Below are positions 44,785 to 56,345 of a stretch of DNA of 64,000 nucleotides, in pieces; positions within the stretch are counted from its first letter, which is position 1, and each line of letters begins with the position of its first letter. Source of the DNA: Cocos nucifera (Eukaryota; Streptophyta; Magnoliopsida; Arecales; Arecaceae); the NCBI GenBank assembly GCA_006176705.1, contig QRFJ01001013.1:186501-250500 (forward strand), written 5' to 3'. The notes beneath the pieces are model-generated. The model did no database searches, was not told the origin of the DNA, and saw nothing but the letters and a program-made list of their open reading frames with translations. The position numbers and the translations under genes are program-made.

Positions 44785-45716
44785 TCTTATGCGCCACATC
44801 ACCCTGATCTTGCGTCCAACCTTTTCTCCATGAGAATTAAGAATTCTCATGAAAAATCCATGCATAAAAGGGCGCACGCCCTTCCTTCTCATGTCCTTAA
44901 GTGGATAAAATCAGATAGTTACTATTTAAATTCAAATAAAATTTGAATTCGAATAAGCAACCACCTGATCCTTATCCCTCCATGCACTCTCTACTTTGTT
45001 TAGTGTAGATTAAAAGGAGTTTTGCGATGGGGCATGCAAAGAATCAGAGAGAGAGAAGTCCTTCTCCATATAGTCCACCCTATTGTGCATGAAAAACATT
45101 GAGAATATCCGAAGAGAAATTCCAGAAAGAGTGTTGCGTAGGGTTCTGGGTGAGTACTGCCCTAGGTTTTCAGCCTAGATTTTGGAAAAAAAGAATGTGA
45201 GCTGTGAGTATCACAAAATCATGTGACTCTCGAGAGACCTTTCTCTACCACTCTCCTACCTTTGATAATTTTCTGGAGCATCCAAAATCACTGGAGGCAG
45301 ATCAAATCAGTTTAATCTAAATCAGCTGTCAAAGGATTCCTGCATCGAGCTAGCACTCGAGAGGAGCCGATCGGGACCAGAACCTCATGTGGATAATTTG
45401 TGGAGGCCAAATGCACTGTGTGGCTGCATTGCAATGAGTGAACCTTCCTAGCGATATTCAGATTGAGGTGATCGACTATTCATGTAAGGTAATGTATTCT
45501 AAACACATAGAGCAGTAAAAATAGTTTTACTATAGTTATTATTTTTATTTTTAAATATGCATGCATATATGATACATTAGATCCTATAGGGTATAAAATT
45601 TTTTAGATTAGATCTGTAGCTCTTATTATTAATTTAATTAATAATAGTTTTCGCTACGTATATTTTTCAAAAAATTTTTTTGAAAGTAGAGCTAGAAATC
45701 ATGTACGCTCCCTTCA

Positions 45717-45730
45717 ATTGGTATCAGAGC
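45717..45730 (+). other. Primer-binding site of B
   Basis: ATTGGTATCAGAGC after the 5' LTR end: a clean match to the copia initiator-tRNA-Met site. Confidence 0.88.
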
Positions 45731-46825
45731 AGCAGGTTCTTTGATGTATTATATATGCATGATTTAGATTATTTTTAGATTAGATCAAATAATAATCTAA
45801 TTAAAAAATAAAAATGATGATCGCATGGACTGTAGATTATCTTGCTATAATGTTTACCCCTTATAGTGGAAAGATTGTCCTGGTATGTTGCGATCTATAA
45901 AATTAATCATAAAAAACTTTAGATTAGATCTAATAATTTTTATGATGTGTTTGAAGGGTTTAATCTAAATTTTATTGTAAATTAATATTTAGATTAGATC
46001 TAAATAATTTCATAATTTTTTTTAGAGTACATAGTTTCAGATTAAACCTGAATAGGATCTTAGAAAGGTTCTATTCATCGATCGACCTGGCTTGCTTAGG
46101 AATCGAGCCAGCTCGATCAAGAACCGAGCTAGCTCGGCCTCAATTTAGGCTGGCTCAGATTGGATCCAAGCCTGTCTGATGGGAATGATGGCCTTCGGGC
46201 CTTCAGCCCAAGTAGGTTGTCTCAAGAATTGAGCCATCTTGGCTTCTGCTCGAGCTAGCTTGAGTGAGATCCGAGCCAACTCAACTAAGAAGTTGGATGA
46301 ATGTCTAAAATGGTTGGTTTTATGAGATCAAACCAACATCTAGTTCTTGTTTATGAAATAAGCTGATCCATTTTTAAAATGAGTTGACCAATTTAGTGAA
46401 ACAGTGCTAGGATGTAAAGAATCTTTCAAAAATTTTAAAAAATATTTTCAAAATACCGAATTCCACCCCTCAGTCTAAAACTTAATTAAAAATTAAGTAT
46501 GATAAATTTGAGTCAAGAATTATGATTTAAAGATCCTAAGTCATTGATCATAAAATATGGATTATCGGGTTAGTCAAATTAGATCCATTAATTGGGTTAG
46601 ATCTAAGGTTAGTTGAAAAAGAACTAAACTAGAGTAATTGATCATATCTAACTAAATATTGATTTAGATTCGATCAAGGACTCTTTAGACCAAATTACAA
46701 TAGTTGTACTTAGTCAAGCCCATGCCTTGAGCGAGGATCAAATGGACTTGATTCGTGGCTATGCGGTCGAACCTAAAATTGCTATATTGGTCAAATTGAA
46801 ACTAAAGAACCGGATGATGTCTAAG
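45731..46825 (+). other. Leader of copia B, upstream part
   Basis: Untranslated leader with no credible ORF. The word CCCCTTATAGTGGAAAGATTGTCC at about 45858-45881, shared with C (where it is duplicated), lies near its start. A low-complexity run of GAGCCAGCTCG/GAGCTAGCTCGG words at 46085-46290 is present here and not evident in C. Confidence 0.5.
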
Positions 46826-47710
46826 GTAAGTCTGGCAGCTCAAACCAGTGATTTTTAATTGGAAGCTACTCGCATTGATTTGATCTTTGATGAGTTAATG
46901 GCATATCCCTTCCACTGATCTTACTTACTTGGCCATCCTGTTGAGTTAGATTTTGATTAGACCACTTAGTGATTTAGGCTCATCCATGTCAATTAGGTAA
47001 ATCAGTTTGACTAATTTAGGTGCTCCTAATGCTGGCTTGAATTAGGTCCTTATTGATTTTACTTGATGAAGTCAGTGGAAGGATCCAAATTGGCTGGTCA
47101 ATTTTTTTTAAAATTGATTAATAAAATTTTCTAAAATTATTAGATTCTTAAAAATGGAATAGTTACAATGATAACTAAGTCATAGCCTCCCATTAAGTTG
47201 AGTGATAATAGATCCATTGGTTTAATAATCATTGGAGGTCTAAAGACCTAGTGCTTATTGACTAATGGAATTATCATTCATAATATGATAATTTGATCAT
47301 GTCTTTCTAATGGTGGTCAGGTTGGTCGGCCAAAATCGGGTCTAATCATTTGTTGGTCCGATGCACCAAATATGGTTATGTTAATGGTTGGACCTAACTG
47401 GATCTTTTTAGTGGAGGCCAAAGCCTACTGATTAGACTTTCGGGCAAAAATTAAATTACTAGAAGTTGTTTGGTAAAATAATTAGTTATGAATCTATCCA
47501 AAGATGCACACGGGTTGACCAACCAAAGTTGGACTCGTATGTAGTTTATGTGGATTCTAGTACCCACTAAGGAATTAGTGGTAATTTCTTGGATTGGAGG
47601 TAGAGACTACCTGTTCGAGTAAAATAGTAAAGAAATCTTTAGACTAAAGTCCAAGTCTTTAAGATAAATAATTCATATACTAATTAGATTTGATTTTTCT
47701 TTTTATGCAA
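46826..47710 (+). other. Putative leader intron of B (acceptor mutated)
   Basis: Donor-like CTAAG|GTAAGTC at 46826 and, by alignment with C, an acceptor GCAA (AG changed to AA) ending 47710, two bases before the gag ATG at 47713. The span is 885 nt, close to the 893 nt in C. The start overlaps the leader block shared with A1, A2 and C. Confidence 0.4.
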
Positions 47711-47712
47711 AA

Positions 47713-48584
47713 ATGGCCACTATCCTGTTACTCCAGTTATTGTTAGACAATGACAAACTTATGGGACCTAACTTTGATAGTTGGTATCGAAAGTTAAAGA
47801 TCGTCCTGGAGCATGAGTGGATCCTATATATTCTAATGGATCTTGCACCTGAGAAGCCAGCTCCAAATGTAAGAGGCACAGTCAGAGACATTTATCAGAG
47901 TGGCTCAATGACTGCATTACCATTCGGTGTATTATGTTGGCAGCAATGAATGATGAGTTTAGCCGTAGGTTTGAAAATGCCTAGCCATAGGAGATGCTTA
48001 AAAAGTTGAACAACTCCTTTGGTATGCTTGATGACATTGAGAGGCACAAGACTAGTTGTGCCATTTTCAATGCTCGGATAAGGGACAAGGCATTAGTTAC
48101 TGATCATGTATTGTACATGATCAAGATGATTGAGTGCTTGAATAAGCTGGGCTTCCCCCTACATGAGTAGCTCGATAAGGATGCGATCTTTAATTCTTTA
48201 CCCAAGTCCTTCCTTCCCTTCTTTACTCATTTTAGAATGACAAAGCTTATAGTGAACTACCATGGTTTATTGGGGTTGCTACAGAACTTTGAGAAGAATC
48301 ACTAACTCCACAAGGAGTCGGTGAATGTAATGGGAGGATCTTCTTCTGATTGATCCTTTAAAAAAGAAAAGAAGTATAAGAAGAAGAAGAACAAAAAGAT
48401 GCAACCGCATACTGAGACGTCTGCATAAGGTCAGACCAAGAAGCGCAAGTTCGATCAAAGCCAGGTGGAGTGCTTCTTTTGCAAAAAGCAGGGGTATTGA
48501 AAGAGGAATTATCCTCAGTACGTTGCCTTTCTGGACCTGAATAGGCCATGGAAGAAGCAAGTAGTTGCTGGGTAAGATAATTAT
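47713..48584 (+). pseudogene. Copia gag of B (broken)
   Basis: Starts MATILLLQLLLDNDKL, then NFDSWYRKLKIVLEHEWILYIL, the UBN2-like Gag opening of copia elements. A frameshift near 47905 leads to CIMLAAMNDEFSRRFE, EMLKKLNNSFG, ERHKTSCAIFNARI and LGFPLHE. A Lys-rich basic stretch near 48360-48400 is followed by a zinc knuckle at 48472-48515 reading CFFCKKQGY*KRNY. Here His and the last Cys are Tyr and a Trp position is a stop. It is parallel to C gag at 54349. The start is the first ATG after the acceptor-like site. Confidence 0.88.
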
Positions 48585-49925
48585 ATGATAACACCTTGCA
48601 ACTTCTCGATCTATGATACTACTATCTGGGTATTAGATACTAGAAGGTTTTATCATATTTGTAATTCGATGCAAGATTTGCAGATCAGTAGAAGATTTGG
48701 TGAATGTGAGAGATTCTTTAACATTGGAGATGGAAGACAAGTTCCAATTCTAGCTTTAGGAATCATGAACCTTGTAATCAATTCTTATAGAGTTATTCTT
48801 AGTGATTGTCACTTTTGTCCAAGTTTTTTATTAAATATAATTTCTGTAGGCCTTTTGGCCAAGAACAGTTATCGATTTTTAATAAAAGTAAATTTTTGTG
48901 ACATCATTTTGCATGGTGTTGCAGTTTGTGTTGGATAATTGAATAACGGACTTTATCTATTATCATAGCCTATTAACATAGTCCAAACTTGCGATAAATA
49001 CTCTAGAATAGATAAAGTGTTAGATATCTATCTTTGACATTGTAGGCTAGGTCACATCAATAAGAATAGAATAAATAGGTTGGCTTAAGAAAAAATTCTT
49101 GAAGTTAGTGATTGTGAATCAGTTTTGATCTGTGAGTCCTGTCTTCTTAGTAAGATGACCAAGTTATCTTTTACTAAAAAAAGTGAGCGAGTTAGCAAAC
49201 TCCTAAGTCTAATATATACTGATGTATGTGGATCCATGAGTACAAATACTAGAGGTGGATATTTCTACTTCATAACCTTCACAGATGATCTATCGAGGTA
49301 TGGGTATGTCTATTTAATGAAGCATAAGTCGGAGATTTGAAATATTTAAACTATTCCATAATGAGGTAGAAAAGCAAACTGGGAAGAGTATTAAAACTCT
49401 TTGATCTAACCAAGGGGGTGAGTACCTTTTCAGTAAATTTCTGACATATCTTGGGAAGAATGGAATTCTCTTCCAACAGAATTTTTCTAAAACACCACAG
49501 CATAATGGTGTGTCTGAAAGGAGGAATCGGATCCTATTGGACATGGTTCGATCTATGATGGGGTTTGTTGGTCTACTGATCTTCCTCTAGGGATATGTAC
49601 TCGAGTCAGTTTATTATATTCTGAATAGGGTTCTGAGTAAGTCTACTTCTAAAATACCATATAACATGTAGATAAGGCATAAGCCAATACTCTCGTACCT
49701 TAAGATTTAGGGGTGTTCAGCTTATGTCAAATGTTTAGTAATGAACAAGCTTGGACTTAGGTCTGACAAGTATAGCTTTATAGGATAGTTAAAAGAGATC
49801 AAAAGATATTACTTCTATCTAGCTGATAAGCAAAAAGTGCTTGTCAGCTTTAAGGTAGTCTTTTCAGAAAAAGAGTTCCTTGGTGAAGAGACTAATGCCT
49901 CTAAGATTGAGCTTGAGGAAGTTTA
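48585..49925 (+). pseudogene. Copia pol of B: protease and integrase (broken, cut by C)
   Basis: Protease at 48600-48940 keeps the Asp in WVLDTRRFYHIC, but D-T-G reads D-T-R. GAG-pre-integrase has LGHINKNRINRLA and the CESCLLSKMTK zinc-type segment (48980-49170). Integrase has its first Asp in LIYTDVCGSM (about 49207), TFTDDLSRYGYVYLMKHKS, a frameshift near 49335, and the Glu region QHNGVSERRN (about 49500). The core's second Asp reads LRSNQGGEY-like, with Asn. The C-terminal part ends at 49925 in ELEEV, where copia C begins; the frame resumes after 60823. Confidence 0.87.
49921..49925 (+). other. Left copy of 5-bp target duplication for C
   Basis: GTTTA before the C 5' LTR. The partner is GTTCG at 60819-60823, differing by two transitions. 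Aligning B with the undisturbed C pol at 56560-56575 shows that exactly five bases are duplicated. Confidence 0.85.
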
Positions 49926-52422
49926 TGTTGGAAAATGTATCTCAAAGCCAATCAGTCTGTTAATGATTGAGCTACATTGTATCTATAATTATTCATTAAT
50001 AAATAAAATATATTTTTTACCTTTTATTCATCACAAATGTTTTTCATTTTCTAACAAACTCCACTATTATGATGAAGTCCTTAGGACTATCTAGCTTTGA
50101 TGAAGAGAGAATTTATCAATTAGTTCTTAAATTTGTTCATGACCAAATGATAGGCTGTTAATTAGGACAACAACATCTATCGAGCATAGGTCGCTGTATG
50201 CCATATAGGTTGATTGTTCTCTTAACCAAGGAGTGTGGAGACACTGGTATGGCATATAGATGAGATATATGGATACATCATCATTGAACGTGACCAACTC
50301 CAGAGCATTCTGCTGTCGAGAATGTCTCTAATGGGATATAGGTATAAGTATCTCTTAGATCTGAGATCACCTCAGTGACTTGCAAGAAACTCACTATGCT
50401 TTGGTACTGGACTACATGAATTTCTAATTCAGCAATGGAAGGCTTATGGGCACAGTCAAGTACTTACGAAGTCGGAGTGTGATCAAGATGGAATTGACCA
50501 CTCCAAGAGTTGGAGAAGAATGTATCACTATATTTCAATATAGCAAAACCTTGGCTAGAGTAATCCATCAGATAGATTTGATATTTTGAAATACAATGTA
50601 GACAACTTGATCAGAGTTGATAGTTGAACTCTGAGGTATCTTATGAGTATTATGGTCAAGGAAATCAATTATATGAAAACTATATTTGCATGGGTTCTAA
50701 GGATGGTGTTCTATACCTTTCGACCTATCTGGCCGTTGGATATCATTAGTAGATGGGCACTTCGATTGGTACAAAAATTTATTTCTATACTACTGGCTTA
50801 GATTCAAACCTATGAGGTGACACACATTAAAGTTCATATTCTGATTGGATGGTTGATCAGCGATTTAGAATTATTTTAGGGTTAAACGATCAATACGGTT
50901 GATGTTTGATCTAGTGCAAGTATTATAGGAGGATCGATTAGCAATTCAATTACTAATTAGCTTAATTTGATTAAGTCAGTAGGTTGAGATTAAGTATAAT
51001 TAAATATGATTTAATTAGATTTAGTTTGGACTTGATTGGATCAAATTCAATTGGCTTATTGGATAAGCCAAGTGCAAGGAAGAACTAGTCCTAGTCTAAC
51101 TAGAACTCGGATCAACCTAATTTTCTAATTTGATTAAAAAATTAATTAAAAATTAAATATAATTTAATCTAATTTAATTAAATCTTTAAATGGATTAGGA
51201 TCTTATTTAATTGGGTTGGTTTACTCTTTTTTTTTTACTTGGTTAAAAGACCTTGTTTGACCAAGTCAAAATAGGAGTCCTAGTGTGACTAGGACTCCCT
51301 ATTCCTTGTGCCACCTAATCCTCAGACCCCATCCTTTTCTCTTTATGTTTTTATGTAAAATTCTCCATGCCCAAAGGTTTCTCATGGCTCCCTCCTCTCC
51401 TCTATTTCTCATTAGGAAGCTGGGTAATGGACTAAGTCAAAGTTGGAGTTTGTTTTGATTTGAAATCCTATGAGATAGTATTTTGAAACAACCAAAACTC
51501 TTCCCATAAGTGTGCCAACCCATCCTTTCTTATTTTCTTTGATTTTCATGGTAAAAGAGGACTTTTTTGTGCACCCCCCTTGCTGGTCCATGGTAAAAAA
51601 AAAAGGTGGGGGTGCCTAAGAGTTAGGCACCCCAATGACTTTCCTTATTTGGTCTTTCCTAGTGTAGGTTTTTGACCTAACTTGGACTTTATATATCTCT
51701 TTATTTAAAAAGAATTTTTTACTAAAATTTTTGAGAATTGTATACATTTGAGAGTTTCCTTTGGTGTAAAAAAATTAGAGAAAAATTCATCTCAAACATG
51801 GAGATATTGAAAACATAAATTAGGGTGTCTAGAAAAAGAACAAAGAAGAAGAAGAGGATCTTCTTCTAGGGTTTTTGTTCTAAATCTCTTCCATCTTTTT
51901 GTTAGCTTTTGAGAGGTGTCTCAGCATCACAAATCCTCTTATTTTTCTTCTAATATTTTAAGGAGTCTAAATTTTAAAGAAGAAAGTATCGGATCGACCG
52001 TCGAAGAGAGATCAGCATAGTGCTAGCATACTATGCTGATTTCCTACATCAGAATCTCTGATCATGTTCGTGGGCTCGTGTGGACGACTCCTAGAGGTCG
52101 GACACATGTATGGCTCATGACTTCATCCTTAAGCCTGGATCAGCAAGTTAGAACATTTAACTTTCTCAGGTAATAAATCTGATCTATTAACTTCATACCT
52201 GCATTTGATGTATTGTAAATCTAGGTTGATTTGATCAACCTTTTCTTTCTTGTTTGATTTTAATTTTTGATTTAAATATCATATCATGATCATGTAATAG
52301 ATCTAAAATCTAAATATTTATATAATTATTTAAATAAATATTTTATTTATTTAAGTCTTTCACTGTCTGATCTTGAAAAAGTTTCAAGATCTACCCATGA
52401 AACTCTAGATCTGGTTCCTTCA
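49926..52422 (+). repeat. 5' LTR of copia C
   Basis: A 2497-bp LTR from TGTTGGAAAATG to GGTTCCTTCA. TATATAT at 51690-51696 may be its TATA box. The inside ends at a clean primer-binding site. Confidence 0.93.
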
Positions 52423-52436
52423 ATTGGTATCAGAGT
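52423..52436 (+). other. Primer-binding site of C
   Basis: ATTGGTATCAGAGT after the LTR end, differing from the B site only in the last base. Confidence 0.88.
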
Positions 52437-52539
52437 AAGATTCTTATTACATAATTTTTATGCTTGTTTAGATTATTTTTTAAATTAGATCTAATTTATA
52501 ATCTAATTATTAAATCTAAAATTTTAAAAAAAATTTAGA

Positions 52540-52800
52540 TCTCACAAACTGTCATAAGATTGTCTTGCTGTAAGATTTATCCCTTATAGTAAAAAGATTG
52601 TCCAAGTTCGTGATGATCTGACTCTAATAAAAAAATTTATTAGATTTGATCTAATTTTATTTATAATTTAATAGATTTAAAATAATTTTAGATCTAAAAA
52701 TAAAATATTTTAGATTGCACGGACTATCATAAGATTGTCCTACTGTAAGATTTATCCCTTATAGTGAATACGTTGTCCTAGTACGTGTTGATCTAAAATA
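52540..52800 (+). repeat. Direct duplication in leader of C
   Basis: A segment of about 80 bp at 52545-52625 (CTGTCATAAGATTGTC..., TTTATCCCTTATAGT...) recurs at 52714-52795, about 169 bp on. B has the corresponding segment near 45833-45905. Confidence 0.7.
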
Positions 52801-53453
52801 TTGATCATAAAATTTTAGATTAGATCTAAGAGATTTTATTATCTGATTAAAAATATTTTAATCTAATTTTAATCATCATAAATATGTTAAATTTGATCTA
52901 GAAAGATTTATGATTGATTATTATTGAAACTCTTTCAATTACATGAACCTGTTTAGATTAGATCTGAAGTAGTTTTATGTTTATTTTACTTATATATTGA
53001 TTATGAATCAAACATGTAACTTGATTGATAGAACTATACTGTAAAATATTTTATAAATATAAAAATCATTTTTAAAAAGTCAAACCCCAACCCTCAACTC
53101 AAAACTTAATTAAGAATTAAGAAGCTATTTGATTAGATTCTAGGATTGTAAATTGAAGATCCTATGACACAAATCATAACACATTGGGTTAATGGGTTAG
53201 TGAAAATTAGGTCCATTAATTGGGTTAGACCCAAGGTTAGATTAAAGAATCGACTTAATTAGAGAATTGACTAAATCTAATCAATTGTTGTCTTAGATTA
53301 GATCAAAAATTCTCTAGATTTATTACAGTAGTTGTAGTTGGTCAAGTCCATATCTTTAACAAGAACCAAATGAACTTGATTCTTGGCTAAGAGGTCTAGC
53401 TCGAACTGTTAGGTTGATCTAATCAAGACTAATTAAATTAGTTGATATTTAAG

Positions 53454-54346
53454 GTAAGTTTGGCACATACTATCGATGATTTTTAATTGGTAGTCCACTT
53501 ACCTGACCATTTTTTGATGATGTCTAAGGCAAGCTTTGGTAGACCCTTCCACCGATCTCACTTACCTAGCCTTCTTGGTGAGATTGAGTTTTGATCAGAT
53601 CACTTGATAATTTGAGTTGACCCATGTCAGCTAGGTAAATCAGTGTGACTGATTTATGTGCTCCTAGACCAACCAGTTAGTGGTCTCCTTTAAACTGACT
53701 TGGTGAAGCCAATGGGAGAATCATGACAAGCTGGTTAATCTAACCTACTTACTTCTATAAATAAATTTTCTAAAATTATTAGATCCCTAAAATGAAATGG
53801 TTATATGATTACTAGATCATAGCCTCCCATTAAAGTGGATGATAATGGATCCATCAGTTGGATAATCATTGGAGGCCCAAAGGTCTAGTGCTTATCGGTT
53901 GATGGAATTATCATTTATTATATGATCTCTTGGATACATCTTTCTAAATGATGGTTAGGTGGGACAACCAAAGTTGGGCCTGATCATTCATTGGTTGGAT
54001 GGGCTAAGTATGGTCATGTTAATGGTTGGACCTAACTGGATCCTTTTTTGAGAAGGCCAAAGCCAACTGATTAGGGCCTAGGGCAAAATTTAATTACTGA
54101 AAATTATTTGGAGAAATAATTGGTTATGAACCTATCCTTAAATGTACATGGATGGGCCAACCAAAGTTGGGCTTGTGTACAGTCTATGTGGATTCTAGTA
54201 CCCACTAAGGAATTAGGGTAATTTCTCGAATTGGAGGTAGAACTACCAATTTGAATAAAATAGTGGAAGAAACCTTTTGATTAAAGTCTAAATCTTTAGG
54301 TTTAATGAATCAATTACTAATTAGATTTTAGTTTTTCTTTGTGCAG
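53454..54346 (+). other. Putative leader intron of C
   Basis: Donor-like TTTAAG|GTAAGTTT at 53454 and a strong acceptor-like TTTTTCTTTGTGCAG ending 54346, followed by AC and the gag ATG at 54349. The span is 893 nt. This is the best-preserved example of the arrangement in the window. Splicing itself is inferred. Confidence 0.5.
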
Positions 54347-54348
54347 AC

Positions 54349-55205
54349 ATGACCACTTCCCTATCGCTCCAATCATTGTTGGATAACAATAAGTTGGTAG
54401 GATCCAACTTTGATAGCTGATACCGAAAGTTAAAAATTATCCTGAAGCATGAATGGATCCTATATGTGTTGACAAATCCTACACCTAAGGAGCCAGCTGC
54501 CAATACACGAGGAACAATTAGAGATACTTATTAGAAGTGGCTTAGTGACCAAACCATGGTGCACTGCATTATGCTGGCTTTGATGAGCGATGAGTTTAAT
54601 CATAGGTTTGAGACAACTCAGCCAAATGAAATGCTCCAAGTGTTGAAGGATTCTTTTGGCACACCCGATGATGTTGAGAGGCACAAGACTAGTTACGCCA
54701 TCTTCAATGCCAGAATGCGGGATAGAGCCTCTATCACTTATCATGTACTATACATGATCGAGCTCATAGAGCGCTTGAGCAAACTTGGCTTTTTCTTACA
54801 TGAACAACTTAGGAAAGATGCAATACTGAACTCATTGCTAAAGTCCTATCTCCCTTTTCTTACTCATTATAGAATGACAAAGCCTGAAGTAAACTACCAC
54901 GGCTTACTGGGGTTACTGTAGAACTTTGAGAAGGATCACCAGCTTCATAAAAAGTTGATGAACTTAGTGGGAGGTTCGTCGTCTGGTTCTCGACCCTTTA
55001 GGAAAGGGAAGAAGAACAAGAAGAAGAAAATAATGAAGGTGCAAATTCAGGCTGCGATATCAGTGCAGGGCCAGACCAGGAAAATCAAGCCCAATAAGAG
55101 TCAAGCTAAATGCTTCTTTTGCAACAAGTGGAAGCACTAGAAGAGGAACTGTCCTCAGTACATTGCCTCCCTAGATCCGAACAGGCAGAGAAAGAAGCAA
55201 GCCAT
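54349..55205 (+). pseudogene. Copia gag of C (nearly open)
   Basis: One frame from ATG 54349 to about 55205 with five in-frame stops, mostly at positions that are Trp or Gln/Glu in relatives. It reads MTTSLSLQSLLDNNKL, then RKLKIILKHEWILYVL, a 121-residue open stretch at 54556-54921 (CIMLALMSDEFNHRFE, ERHKTSYAIFNARM, YRMTKPEVNYHGLLGLL), a Lys-rich basic patch at 55000-55030, and a zinc knuckle at 55112-55152 reading CFFCNKWKH*KRNC. All three Cys and the His are kept, with a stop in place of one aromatic. It is collinear with B gag. Confidence 0.9.
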
Positions 55206-56345
55206 TGCTAGGCAAGGTATTTATATGATAACTACTTGCAATTTTTTTATTTGTGATATTACTGACTGGGTATTGGATATCGGTAGCCCTTACCATATTT
55301 GCAATTCATTATAGGGGTTGTAGATTAGTAGAAGATCCGAGCAAGATGAGAAATTTTTGAACATTGGAGATGGAAGACCAATTCCAATTCTAGCTTTACG
55401 AATTTTGAAACTTGTATTTGAATCTCATACCATTGTTCTTAGTGATTGTTATTTCTATCATAGTTTTTTTTTAAATATCATTTCTATAGGCCTTTTGGCC
55501 ATAAACAATTATGAAATTTCAATAAAAAAATGAGTTTGTATTGTCATTGTGAATAGTATTACTACTTTCTATGAACAATTGAACAATGGTATATATATGT
55601 TATCACAATCTATTAATGTAGTCTATTCTACTGGTAAGGACCTTAGATTAGATAGTATATCAGATATCTACTTATGGCACTATAGGCTAGGTTATATAAA
55701 TAAGAATAGGATAAATAGGTTGACTCAAGGAGGAATCCTCGAAGTCAGTGATTGTGAATTACTTCCAACTTATGAGTCTTGCCTTCCTAGTAAGATGACC
55801 AAGTCATCTTTTACTAGAAAAGGTGAGAGAGCCAATGAGCTCTTAGGTCTAGTACATACTGATGTATGTGGACCAATAAGCATAAATGCCAGAGATGGAT
55901 ATGTCTACTTTATCACTTTCATAGATGATTTATTCAGATATAGATATGTCTATTTGATGAAACATAAGTTAGATTCTTTTGAAATGTTCAAATAATTATG
56001 AAGTGAAGTAGAAAAATAAACTAGGAAGAGTATTAAAACTCTTCAATCTGATCAAGGAGGAGAATATCTTTCTAATGAGTTTCTCACATATCTAGGAGAG
56101 AATGAAATTCTTTCCCAATAGACTCCTCCTGGAACATCACAGCATAATGGTGTATCTGAAAGGAGGAATCGAACTCTGTTAGACATGGTCTGATCCATAA
56201 TGGCATTTGCCAGCTTGCCGATATCCTTTTGGGGATATGCACTCGAATCGACTTGTTATCTATTAAATAGGGTTCCAAGTAAGTCTGTAGTTAAAATCCC
56301 ATATGAGATATGGACGGGCGTAAGCCAGCACTTTCACACCTTAGG
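55206..56345 (+). pseudogene. Copia pol of C: protease and integrase (broken)
   Basis: Protease shows WVLDIGSPYHIC (about 55267), with the D-S/T-G triad reading D-I-G. GAG-pre-integrase lies in the 148-residue open frame at 55549-55995 (LWHYRLGYINKNRINRLTQGG, YESCLPSKMTKSS). Integrase has its first Asp in LVHTDVCGPI (about 55853), the second in LQSDQGGEYLS (about 56050) and the Glu in SQHNGVSERRNRTLLDMV (about 56140), so the D, D, E residues are all kept. Stops at 55993, 56120 and 56190 and a frameshift near 56318 break it. Confidence 0.9.

Larger units (their letters stand above)
39142..45716 (+). repeat. 5' LTR of copia B, interrupted by a CACTA element
   Basis: The LTR parts are 39142-40393 and 44785-45716, about 2.18 kb together, from TATTGAAAATAG (TG to TA) to CCCTTCA. 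The 3' LTR (62588-64000) is collinear and reads straight through GACTAGTCTTATGC (63822-63835), the site where the CACTA element lies in the 5' copy. Confidence 0.9.
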
